Shown here piece after piece: positions 35,303 to 43,201 of a DNA stretch of 64,000 nucleotides (positions are counted from its first letter, which is position 1; each line of letters begins with the position of its first letter). The stretch covers positions 1 to 64,000 of the forward strand of contig JBEKMN010000007.1 in assembly GCA_050008495.1 (NCBI GenBank). Reading direction: 5' to 3'. Both the position numbers and the translations under genes were made by a program. The notes beneath the pieces were generated by a model. The model worked only from the letters and a program-made list of their open reading frames with translations, had not been told where the DNA came from and made no database searches. The stretch is from CAVROP01 sp050008495. GTDB taxonomy: Bacteria; Acidobacteriota; Terriglobia; UBA7540.

Positions 35303-37138
35303 TTAGCCTGATCCCTCCGGCCGGTGGCGGCGGGGACGCTGGTTGGCCGGCAGGATCTTCTTCCGAACGCGGATTGCCTGCGGCGTCACTTCCACCCACT
35401 CATCGTCGGCGATGAACTCCATGGCAAGCTCGAGGTTGAGAAGCGTGGGCGGCACAAGCCGGATCGCCTCATCGGCGACGGAAGCGCGCATATTGGTTTG
35501 CTTCTTCTCCTTCACGGCGTTTACATCCATATCGTCCCAGCGCGCGTTTTCGCCTATCACCATGCCTTCATAGACCTCGACTCCCGGCCCCACGAAGAGT
35601 TCGCCGCGCTCCTGCAGGTTCCACAACGCGTACCCGGTGGTGCGGCCCGCCCGGTCGGCCACCAGCGAACCGGTGAGCCGGCGGTCGATGTCGCCCTGCC
35701 AGTCGGCGAAACCGTCAAACAGTGTGTTCATCACGGCCGTGCCGCGCGTGTCCTTCAGGATCTCGCCGCGCATCCCGATCAGGCCGCGCGAGGGAATCAG
35801 GAATTCCAGGCGCACGCGCGCCCCCGGCCTTCCCTGACCGGCCATCTTGGTATTGATCCCTTTGCGGGCGCCCAGCTTCTGCATCAGCACGCCCACGAAC
35901 TCTGCCGGGCAATCGACGACGAGCTGTTCCATGGGTTCTTGCACTTTATCACCAACCTGATGCGTAATGATCTCCGGCTTGCCCACGGCTAGTTCGAACC
36001 CTTCGCGGCGCATGGTTTCGATGAGAATCGCAAGCTGCAATTCGCCCCTGCCCATCACCTTAAACGAGTCGGGGCTCTCGGTTTCCTCCACCTTTAAGGC
36101 GACGTTGGTGAGCAGCTCTTTTTCCAACCGCTCTCGAAGGTTGCGCGACGTGACGTAGGCACCCTCACGTCCGGAAAAGGGCGAGGTATTCACGGTGAAG
36201 ATCATCGAAATCGTCGGCTCATCCACCGGCACGTGCAGGAGGGTGCGCGGCGTCTCGACGCTGGTCACTGTCTCGCCGATGGTGATGCCCTCGACGCCGG
36301 CGATGGCCACGATCTCACCGGCCGCGGCGCGTTCAATGTCCGTGCGCTCCAGGCCTTCGAAACCGTAGAGCTTGGTAATGCGCGTCTTCTGGACGGCGCC
36401 ATCGAGCTTGACGATGGCTACGTCGTCGCCTCGATTGAGCGTGCCCGAGAAGATGCGCCCGATGGCAATGCGTCCGTGATAGTCACTGTAGTCCAGATTG
36501 GCCACCAGCAACTGCAAGACGTCTGCGGCGTCGCCGGCTGGAGGAGGGATGTGCTCGAGAATGGCCTCGAACAGCGGCCCCAAGCTTTCGGATGGCTGGT
36601 CGAGCGAGCGAGTTGAGGTGCCTCGCCGGGCGTTGGCATAGAGAATGGGGAACTCGAGCTGCTCTTCCGTGGCGTCGAGCTCGATAAACAGATCGTAGAT
36701 CTCGTTCAGCACTTCCTGTGGTCGCGCATCGCCGCGGTCGATTTTGTTGATCACCACAAGGGGCGGCAGCTTGGCCTCAAGCGCCTTGCGCAACACGTAA
36801 CGAGTTTGAGGCAGCGGTCCTTCGCTTGCATCCACCAGCAGCAGGACGCCGTCCACCATCGTCAGCGCGCGCTCCACCTCGCCGCCGAAATCGCTGTGGC
36901 CAGGGGTGTCCACGATGTTTATTTTGACTCCGCGGTAGAAAATGGCGGTGTTCTTCGCCAATATGGTGATGCCGCGCTCGCGCTCGAGCTCGTTTGAGTC
37001 CAGAACGCGCTCCACGACCTCCTGATTGGCTTTGAAGATCCCGCTCTGCCATAGCATCCCGTCGACCAGCGTGGTCTTGCCGTGGTCAACATGGGCGATA
37101 ATGGCGACGTTGCGGATTTGCGGTTTTAGATTTTGGAT
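35303..37138 (-). CDS. typA: Ribosome-associated GTPase TypA/BipA, without a standard start codon
   Basis: The complete TypA architecture is present: P-loop in NVAIIAHVDHGKTTLVDG, switch region ELERERGITILAKN, DTPGHSDFGGEVE, NKIDRGDARP, then domain II, the EF-G-like domains and the TypA-specific end (VKEKKQTNMRAS). TypA helps ribosome assembly and stress adaptation. No ATG, GTG or TTG exists between the preceding TGA (37160-37162, the vapC stop) and the P-loop. The first ATG (37055-37057) lies after the P-loop and cannot be the start. ATC 37136-37138 is used here as a placeholder, giving 611 residues, the normal family length; CTG 37154-37156 or ATC 37115-37117 are alternatives. The start lies in an AATCTAAAATCC repeat. 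Confidence 0.85.
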   Translation of the reverse strand: MQNLKPQIRNVAIIAHVDHGKTTLVDGMLWQSGIFKANQEVVERVLDSNELERERGITILAKNTAIFYRGVKINIVDTPGHSDFGGEVERALTMVDGVLLLVDASEGPLPQTRYVLRKALEAKLPPLVVINKIDRGDARPQEVLNEIYDLFIELDATEEQLEFPILYANARRGTSTRSLDQPSESLGPLFEAILEHIPPPAGDAADVLQLLVANLDYSDYHGRIAIGRIFSGTLNRGDDVAIVKLDGAVQKTRITKLYGFEGLERTDIERAAAGEIVAIAGVEGITIGETVTSVETPRTLLHVPVDEPTISMIFTVNTSPFSGREGAYVTSRNLRERLEKELLTNVALKVEETESPDSFKVMGRGELQLAILIETMRREGFELAVGKPEIITHQVGDKVQEPMEQLVVDCPAEFVGVLMQKLGARKGINTKMAGQGRPGARVRLEFLIPSRGLIGMRGEILKDTRGTAVMNTLFDGFADWQGDIDRRLTGSLVADRAGRTTGYALWNLQERGELFVGPGVEVYEGMVIGENARWDDMDVNAVKEKKQTNMRASVADEAIRLVPPTLLNLELAMEFIADDEWVEVTPQAIRVRKKILPANQRPRRHRPEGSG

Positions 37139-37159
37139 TTTAGATTCTCGATTCAGCTT

Positions 37160-37546
37160 TCACCAAATTCGGCGTACCCCGTAAGCTTCGAATATCCGCT
37201 CGTTCGTGACGATGGGGACACTCTCGGCTTGAGCCTGGGAAATCAGCATGCGGTCAAACGGGTCTTTATGAGGGCCGGGCAGGAGTCCGGCGCGAATGGC
37301 GTGGTTGGCAGTGATGTCGAGTATCGTGAATCCTTCGCGCAGCATGAATCCCTGAAAGTCAGCAGCCAATTCCTCAGCGGTCGGCAGTTTTCCCAACCTC
37401 ACTTTGGTGGCAATCTCCCACGCCGACGCCGCGCTCACCAGGAGCACGTTCGAGCTTTCCGCCATGGCTTTCCGCGCCGCAGGGGAAAGAGATGGCTCGT
37501 CGTTGAGCCACCAGAGCAAAGCATGAGTATCAATCAACAGTCGCAC
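37160..37546 (-). CDS. vapC: PIN-domain toxin (VapC type) of a second pair
   Basis: A 128-residue PIN-domain protein. GTG 37544-37546 gives the standard start (RLLIDTHALLWWLND); a GTG 15 bases upstream is possible and overlaps the antitoxin stop. Acidic residues are in place: IDTH, ASAWEIATK, HKDPFDRMLISQA and TNERIFEAY. Its TGA stop (37160-37162) is in the same frame as typA and only 45 to 60 bases before the TypA P-loop region, so the pair appears to have been inserted directly in front of typA. Confidence 0.88.
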   Translation of the reverse strand: MRLLIDTHALLWWLNDEPSLSPAARKAMAESSNVLLVSAASAWEIATKVRLGKLPTAEELAADFQGFMLREGFTILDITANHAIRAGLLPGPHKDPFDRMLISQAQAESVPIVTNERIFEAYGVRRIW

Positions 37547-37551
37547 CCTGG

Positions 37552-37782
37552 CTACCCCCACGCGGAAAGCTCTTCAGCCGGAAGCGGCTCAAAGAATTCC
37601 GGCCCTACGTGGAGCTTGCCACGCAACGCTCCTGGCTGCCGCCGTCCACGAACCTTTCCTACCGGAACGAGACGAACAACCGGAATGGTGCCGCGTGCGA
37701 TGATGATCTCTTCACCGCGGCACGCCTGCTCGATCAATTTCGACAGGTTGGTCTTCGCCTCGTGGACTTTTACGGATGCCAT
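37552..37782 (-). CDS. Phd/YefM-type antitoxin
   Basis: A 76-residue antitoxin of the prevent-host-death type: MASVKVHEAKTNLSKLIEQ, then GEEIIIARGTIPVVRLVPV, the DNA-binding N-domain. The Leu/Pro-rich tail (FEPLPAEELSAW) is the usual toxin-binding segment. GGGGGGAA lies just before the ATG. The promoter and palindromic operator lie directly upstream at 37794-37833. Mixed Phd-antitoxin and PIN-toxin pairs are common. Confidence 0.88.
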   Translation of the reverse strand: MASVKVHEAKTNLSKLIEQACRGEEIIIARGTIPVVRLVPVGKVRGRRQPGALRGKLHVGPEFFEPLPAEELSAWG

Positions 37783-37793
37783 GGCTTCCCCCC

Positions 37794-37833
37794 TTAGCTA
37801 ATCTATATTAGCTAAGTTGAGAAAATTGTGCAA
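37794..37833 (-). promoter_or_regulatory. Promoter and palindromic operator of the Phd/PIN toxin-antitoxin pair
   Basis: On the minus strand: -35 TTGCAC (37828-37833), a 17-base spacer and -10 TAATAT (37805-37810). Two copies of the palindrome TTAGCTAA (37794-37801 and 37808-37815) flank and overlap the -10, as expected for autoregulation by a dimeric antitoxin. The same interval is upstream of the divergent rhamnosidase gene. Confidence 0.7.
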
Positions 37834-37893
37834 TCGTATAGATCGTGTTTCTGAAGTATCTTATGTCGGATCATGTCACGAGGAGCTATCGAA

Positions 37894-40800
37894 ATGTCTA
37901 AATGGGGTTTCGCGTTAACGTTGTTGCTGGTCGCGATTTCATGGTTTCCTCTCGAAGCGGCGGAGGGGCTTCTGCCTCCCACCGATTTGCGGTGCGAGTA
38001 CCGCAAGAATCCGCTTGGGATCGATGCGTTGAAGCCGCGCTTGAGTTGGAGACTGGAGGCAGCGGATCCAAAGGCTCGAGGTCAGAGGCAGGGGGCTTAC
38101 CAAATCCTGGCGGCGAGCAGCGAGGAGCGTCTGCGCCGAGACCAGGGGGATTTCTGGGACACGGGACGAGTGGAATCCGACAAGTCTATTCAAGTGCCTT
38201 ACGGCGGCAAGCCGCTGGCGTCGGGCACGCCGGTTTGGTGGAAAGTGCGGGTATGGGACGCCGCCGGCAAGCCCTCCTCCTGGAGTGAGCCCGCCTCCTG
38301 GTCCATGGGGCTGCTCAAAACCGAAGAATGGAAGGGGAAGTGGATCGGGCTCGATGGCGGCGAGGGGAAGCCAGAGCAGTTGAAAAAAGCTCAGTGGATC
38401 TGGACGGAACCCAGTGGGGGCACCAGACCCTTCCGTCGCACCTTCGAGATTCCTAAAGACAATCCGGTCTCCGACGCGCTTGTGTATCTAGTCGCCTCCG
38501 GTAGTTCCACGCTCTACATCAATGGGAAGGAGGCGGCAATGGGAAGGGGGCTGAATGACCCCATCTCGGTTGACGTTACTCAGTCACTGCACCCAGGGAC
38601 CAACGTCCTGGCCGTAAACGTGAACGCTTCCGACGGCGCCCCTTCTGGGCTGATTGGCGCACTCGAGATCGAACTGGCGCACGGAGATACCGTGGCCATC
38701 TACACTGACGGTACGTGGCAAGCGGTCCCCTTTTCAATCTATCAGACCCAGACCGACTTTTCTGCCCATCCTGATCACAACTCTCCCTGGGTGCCCGCCA
38801 AAGTCCTGGGCCCCTACGGCATGGTGCCCTGGGGCGAGGTAGGATGGGCGGAACGAACCGTGTTGCCTGCCCGGATGCTGCGCAAGGACTTCAACGTTGC
38901 AGGCGAGGTGAAGCGCGCGACGCTCTACATTTCCGGCCTTGGCCTGTCCGAAGCTTGTCTGAACGGCAGCAAGGTTGGCGACGACGTGCTCGTTCCCGCG
39001 CTCAGCGATTACGATAAGCGGGTCTATTACTTGACCTATGATGTCACGCCTCGCCTCGCCACCGGCGCCAATGCGCTGGGCGTAATCCTCGCCAACGGGC
39101 GCTACTTCGCGCCCCGGCACAAGGTTCCCACGTTCATGCGGACGTTTGGCTATCCCAAGCTGCTGTTGCAGCTTGAAATCCAATACAGCGACGGAAAAGC
39201 AGAGCGCGTGGTCAGCGACTCGAGTTGGAAGCTGACCACCGAAGGACCGATCCGCGCCAACAACGAATATGACGGCGAAATCTATGATGCGCGGCGCGAG
39301 ATGGAGGGCTGGAGCCGCCCGGGCTTCGACGATAGCGGCTGGCAAAAAGCGCAGGCTGTCAAAGGTCCAGCCGGGGTCCTCAGCTCGCAGATGATCGAAC
39401 CCATCCGAGTTACGGAAACTCTCAAGCCGATGGCAATGAATCAGGTCAGCCCCGGCGTCTACATATTCGACATGGGCCAAAACATGGTGGGCTGGTGCCG
39501 TCTGACGGTTTCAGGGCCGAAGGGAACCCAAGTCTCACTGCGCCATGCCGAAAGGCTGAGGCCCGACGGCACGCTCTATCTGGACAATCTGCGCTCCGCT
39601 CTGGTGACCGATGTTTACACGCTCAAGGGTGAGGGCACCGAAGTGTATGAGCCACGGTTCACCTACCATGGTTTCCGCTATGTTGAGATAAAGGGATATC
39701 CGGGCGAGCCCACTTTGGCTTCACTCGAAGGACGCGAAGTGCATGACGCTGTCGAGCAGCACACCGACTTTGCTTCCTCCAACCCGCTGCTGAACCAGAT
39801 TTACAAAAACGTGGTTTGGGGAACCAAGGACAACTACCGCAGCATGCCCACCGATTGCCCGCAGCGCGACGAGCGTCAAGGCTGGTTGGGCGACCGGTCC
39901 GCCGAGAGCCGGGGCGAACCTTACATGTTTGACGTCGCCGCGCTTTATGCCAAGTGGGTGGACGACATGGCAGACTCGCAGGATGAGAAAGGCAGGGTGA
40001 GCGACGTCTCTCCGGCCTACTGGCCCTTCCGCAATGAAAACGTCACGTGGCCGTCCAGCTTTATCATCATCCCCGACCATCTTTACGATCAGTACGGCGA
40101 TCTGCAGGTGATTGCAAAACACTACGAGGGCATGAAGAAGTGGATCGCGCATATGCAGACGTTCCTGAAAGACGATCTCATGCCTCGCGATGTTTACGGC
40201 GATTGGTGCGTGCCGCCGGAATCTCCCGAATTGATCCACTCGAAAGACCCGGCCCGCAGGACGGAGGGACCGGTACTGGGCACGACTTACTTTTACCACC
40301 TGCTGCGCCTGATGGCGCGCTTCGCGACGCTGCTCGACAAGCCGAATGACGCGAAAGGCTTCAACGAACTCGCCGACAGGCTGGTCGTCGCTTTTAACAA
40401 GACTTACTTTCACGAGACGACTGGCCGATACAGCAACGGCTCACAAACCTCCAGCGTTCTTCCTTTGGCCTTTGGAATGGTCGCGGAACAAGACCGGCAG
40501 AAAGTGTCTGAAGCGCTGGTGAGAAAGATCCAGGACCAGAGCCAGGGGCACACCGGAACCGGGCTGATCGGTGGCCAGTGGCTCATGCAAGTGCTCTCGG
40601 CCAACGGACACCCGGAGGTCGCTTATGAAATCGCCTCTCAGAAATCGTATCCAAGCTGGGGGTACATGGCCGGCCAGGGAGCCACCACAATCTGGGAACT
40701 TTGGAACGGTGATACGGCCAATCCGGCCATGAACTCGGGCAACCATTTGATGTTGGTTGGGGACCTGATCACCTGGTTCTATGAAAACCTGGCCGGCATC

Positions 40801-41136
40801 CGGCCCGATCCGGCGCAACCCGGTTTCAAGCACATCATCATGCACCCCACACCAGTGGGTGACCTGACTTATGTAAAGGCTTCGCACAAGTCTCCCTATG
40901 GCGAAATCGCGAGCGACTGGAGGCGTGACGGGGGCCGCTTTACCTGGAATGTTTCCATTCCCGTTAACACCACGGCCACGCTGTACGTCCCGGCGAGCGA
41001 TGCGGCATCCATCAAAGAAGGTGACCAGCCGGCAGCCCAAACGCCGGGCATCAAGTATGTTCGCATGGAAGCGGGCGCGGCGGTCTTCGAGATCGGGTCA
41101 GGGACCTATCACTTCGTCTCAACCTTGCTTCGCTGA
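37894..41136 (+). CDS. Secreted alpha-L-rhamnosidase (GH78)
   Basis: A 1080-residue protein. ATG 37894 has GAGGAG eight bases upstream and opens a signal peptide (FALTLLLVAISWFPLEAAEG). The order of domains is that of GH78: N-terminal beta-sandwich (PTDLRCEYRKNPLGID, PRLSWRLEA), a carbohydrate-binding-type sandwich (about 160-290), further beta domains (DMGQNMVGWCRL), the (alpha/alpha)6 catalytic barrel with the acid region PTDCPQRDERQGWLGD and the second acidic residue in ATTIWELWNGD, and a C-terminal beta domain (GIRPDPAQPGFKHIIMHP). It cleaves terminal alpha-L-rhamnose from pectin side chains or plant glycosides. The rhamnonate dehydratase gene lies 3.4 kb away. It is divergent from the Phd/PIN pair and might be affected by the shared operator region. 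Confidence 0.93.
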   Translation: MSKWGFALTLLLVAISWFPLEAAEGLLPPTDLRCEYRKNPLGIDALKPRLSWRLEAADPKARGQRQGAYQILAASSEERLRRDQGDFWDTGRVESDKSIQVPYGGKPLASGTPVWWKVRVWDAAGKPSSWSEPASWSMGLLKTEEWKGKWIGLDGGEGKPEQLKKAQWIWTEPSGGTRPFRRTFEIPKDNPVSDALVYLVASGSSTLYINGKEAAMGRGLNDPISVDVTQSLHPGTNVLAVNVNASDGAPSGLIGALEIELAHGDTVAIYTDGTWQAVPFSIYQTQTDFSAHPDHNSPWVPAKVLGPYGMVPWGEVGWAERTVLPARMLRKDFNVAGEVKRATLYISGLGLSEACLNGSKVGDDVLVPALSDYDKRVYYLTYDVTPRLATGANALGVILANGRYFAPRHKVPTFMRTFGYPKLLLQLEIQYSDGKAERVVSDSSWKLTTEGPIRANNEYDGEIYDARREMEGWSRPGFDDSGWQKAQAVKGPAGVLSSQMIEPIRVTETLKPMAMNQVSPGVYIFDMGQNMVGWCRLTVSGPKGTQVSLRHAERLRPDGTLYLDNLRSALVTDVYTLKGEGTEVYEPRFTYHGFRYVEIKGYPGEPTLASLEGREVHDAVEQHTDFASSNPLLNQIYKNVVWGTKDNYRSMPTDCPQRDERQGWLGDRSAESRGEPYMFDVAALYAKWVDDMADSQDEKGRVSDVSPAYWPFRNENVTWPSSFIIIPDHLYDQYGDLQVIAKHYEGMKKWIAHMQTFLKDDLMPRDVYGDWCVPPESPELIHSKDPARRTEGPVLGTTYFYHLLRLMARFATLLDKPNDAKGFNELADRLVVAFNKTYFHETTGRYSNGSQTSSVLPLAFGMVAEQDRQKVSEALVRKIQDQSQGHTGTGLIGGQWLMQVLSANGHPEVAYEIASQKSYPSWGYMAGQGATTIWELWNGDTANPAMNSGNHLMLVGDLITWFYENLAGIRPDPAQPGFKHIIMHPTPVGDLTYVKASHKSPYGEIASDWRRDGGRFTWNVSIPVNTTATLYVPASDAASIKEGDQPAAQTPGIKYVRMEAGAAVFEIGSGTYHFVSTLLR

Positions 41137-41158
41137 GGCGGGTTGGTCCCAAAAGCCC

Positions 41159-41186
41159 GTAGGGGCGGTTCGCGATCCGCCCCTAC
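41159..41186. terminator. Strong hairpin after the rhamnosidase gene
   Basis: GTAGGGGCGG and CCGCCCCTAC form a perfect 10-bp stem with loop TTCGCGAT, 22 bases after the rhamnosidase stop. No T-tract follows, so intrinsic termination is uncertain. The same hairpin word occurs widely in intergenic DNA of related genomes, and fragments of it appear near 48180. Confidence 0.45.
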
Positions 41187-41293
41187 CTTGGCGTTCCGAA
41201 TGAGGTTTCGTTGCGCGGTGGGCCTGAGAACGGCAAGCCGTCCCCCTGCAAGTTAGAGAGGTAGCGCTTAGCCCATCCCGGAAGGAGTTGACC

Positions 41294-42328
41294 ATGGCCG
41301 ATGCAACATCTGCAGAACCGAAGACCCGGACGCCACTGTTCTGCTTCTGGGTGATCGCGGTCGTAGCCACAGTCGCCTCTCTCGTTTGCCCATCGGCAGC
41401 CTCCGAAATCCCGCCTGATAACCCCGAGAGCACCGTGTCTGTCGCAAACCTCGAAACCTTCGGAACCGCCGGGAAGGAAGGGACGCTCTTCGCCGACCGT
41501 GAGACCGTGCTCCTCCAGCGCGAGGGCGCCGGATGCCTTACGCAGATGTGGTTTGGCGGCGACTGGCCCGGCTACGACCGGACGCGAATTCGCTTCTACG
41601 TCGACGGCGAGGCCAAAGCCTCGATTGATATGGAGCTTTTTCTTGGCCACGGGATCGGTTGGGGAGATGCCTCGGCTCCCTGGGGTTCGGCGCGCCTGGG
41701 GAAGACCGGCCATCCCAGCGGCCTTTATAACACTTACCGGATTCCTTTTGGGAAAAGTATCCGGGTTACCGGGCAACTGGGCGCGGGCGTGGAGAAACCG
41801 CAAGTGTTCTGGTGGATAATCCGGGGAGTCGAGAACCTTCCGGTGTTCCTCGGGAATCTTCGCCTGCCCGGGAACGCGCGTCTGCGCCTCCAAGTGCGAG
41901 AAAATGTGGAACTCGAGCCCCTTCAGATGTTCGAAATCTGCCAAGCCCCGGGCGCAGGGGCGCTTTACCAGGTGACCTTATCCGTAGCCAGCAAGAACTT
42001 CAATTTCCTTGAAGCCGTCTTGAGGGCCTTTATGGACGGTGCGAAAGAGCCGCTCCTGCTCTCCTCGGGGACGGAGGACTACTTCCTCGGGACCTATTAC
42101 TTCAACCGCGGAATGTACCACCTTCCTCTCGCCGGACTGACTCACAAGGAGCAGGATACTGATGGGACCTGCCGTTTTTCAGCTTACCGTTTTCATGAGG
42201 ACGATCCCATTATCTTCCAAAAGGGGTTTCGCCTGGCCTGGCGAAACGGCGAAGAAAAGGATGGCAAACCCTACGGTTCGCCGCAGCAGAGCCGAGCCAC
42301 GAGTTATGTCTGGCTCTATGAATGGTAA
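41294..42328 (+). CDS. Secreted DUF2961 (GH172-type) protein
   Basis: A 344-residue protein with ATG 41294 preceded by GGAAGGAGTTGACC and a signal/membrane segment (FCFWVIAVVATVASLVCPSAAS). The body matches the DUF2961 fold: GCLTQMWFGGDWPGYDRTRIRF near the start, LYNTYRIPFGKSIRVT, SSGTEDYFLGTYYFN (the conserved acidic active-site motif) and a closing FRLAWRNGEE. Characterised GH172 members cleave fructofuranose or arabinofuranose linkages. An arabinofuranose target would suit rhamnogalacturonan side chains, but that is inference. Confidence 0.85.
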   Translation: MADATSAEPKTRTPLFCFWVIAVVATVASLVCPSAASEIPPDNPESTVSVANLETFGTAGKEGTLFADRETVLLQREGAGCLTQMWFGGDWPGYDRTRIRFYVDGEAKASIDMELFLGHGIGWGDASAPWGSARLGKTGHPSGLYNTYRIPFGKSIRVTGQLGAGVEKPQVFWWIIRGVENLPVFLGNLRLPGNARLRLQVRENVELEPLQMFEICQAPGAGALYQVTLSVASKNFNFLEAVLRAFMDGAKEPLLLSSGTEDYFLGTYYFNRGMYHLPLAGLTHKEQDTDGTCRFSAYRFHEDDPIIFQKGFRLAWRNGEEKDGKPYGSPQQSRATSYVWLYEW

Positions 42329-42375
42329 GCGGCCTTGTTGACCTGCCAGCGGTCGATGCAATACACTTATGGCAT

Positions 42376-42588
42376 ATGGGTAATACAATCACAGTTCGTC
42401 TTCCCGAAGAGTTGGCCGCTTGGCTGGCTGAGACAGCCCGCCGGACGGGCGTCCCCGCCGGAAGGATAATTCGCGAGCAACTGGAGCGGGCGAAGGCTGA
42501 GGCGGGGAGCCAGAGATTCTTGCGGTTAGCCGGAAAAATCATCGGGCCCGGCAATCTCTCTTCGCGGAAAGGCTTCGCGCGTCAATGA
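42376..42588 (+). CDS. Ribbon-helix-helix antitoxin
   Basis: A 70-residue protein with a CopG/Arc ribbon-helix-helix domain (NTITVRLPEELAAWLAETA, then VPAGRIIREQLERAK), which both binds its own promoter and carries the toxin-binding tail. It overlaps the next gene by four bases (ATGA). No clear ribosome site; the start was chosen by alignment with the fold. Confidence 0.85.
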   Translation: MGNTITVRLPEELAAWLAETARRTGVPAGRIIREQLERAKAEAGSQRFLRLAGKIIGPGNLSSRKGFARQ

Positions 42589-43010
42589 AGGGGATCGCCG
42601 ACACAGGATTCGTCGTGGCCTTCGGGAACCGGACCGATTTCCACCACGACTGGGCGCTGGACGTTGCAAAACGAATCACTGAACCGCTCCTCACCTGCGA
42701 AGCCGTGCTGGCGGAATCCGCGTTTCACCTGGGTTCCGCTGCCTACGTCTTAGCTTTGGTGCAGAACGAAATGCTTCGAGTGGCCTTCGACTGCGCGCGC
42801 CATCTCGAGGCCTTAGCGGACCTTGCCAGGCGCTACGAGGACAGGCGGCCGGCCTTGGCGGACCTTTGCATTATAAGGATGAGCGAAATCTATCCCCATC
42901 ACCTCATCATCACCGTTGACGAAGGCGACTTCCGTGTTTATCGAAGGAACAAACGCGACGTCATTCCCCTGTTATGCCCTCCCGACCGCCGCTCTGCAAG
43001 CGGCCGCTAA
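42585..43010 (+). CDS. PIN-domain toxin of a third pair
   Basis: A 141-residue PIN-domain ribonuclease. Acidic residues: D6 (GIADTGFVVAFGN), E39/E44 (TCEAVLAESAF), D92 in PALADLCIIRMSE and D111 in TVDEGDFRVY. Start and antitoxin stop share ATGA. The last residues (LLCPPDRRSASGR) overlap the fragment at 42991-43158, which suggests the 3' end has been rearranged. Confidence 0.85.
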   Translation: MKGIADTGFVVAFGNRTDFHHDWALDVAKRITEPLLTCEAVLAESAFHLGSAAYVLALVQNEMLRVAFDCARHLEALADLARRYEDRRPALADLCIIRMSEIYPHHLIITVDEGDFRVYRRNKRDVIPLLCPPDRRSASGR

Positions 43011-43158
43011 CTTCGGTCTGCCAATCCTGCTGCGCACCACCTCGGACACCGGCCGCATCGACTCCTCGCTTGACGAAAAAATCGAAGAGGACAAAAACAC
43101 GATCATATTTGCGTTCAAAGAGCGGCATACCTCACCGCCGTCGGGGCGGCTCTCGTAG
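42991..43158 (+). pseudogene. Unrecognised protein fragment downstream of the third PIN toxin
   Basis: One frame reads AAANFGLPILLRTTSDTGR, then IDSSLDEKIEEDKNTIIF and AFKERH, which looks like real protein: charged helices, no repeats, and codon use in line with genes here. It has no start codon or ribosome site of its own, overlaps the end of the toxin gene, and ends in a palindromic repeat (GGCGGCTCTCGTAGCCGCC, 43147-43165). I cannot name the family. It is probably a truncated remnant. Confidence 0.35.
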
Positions 43159-43201
43159 CCGCCTTCGGGCGACCAGCAGGGCTGCCGCTACGTGGGCCTG
43201 C

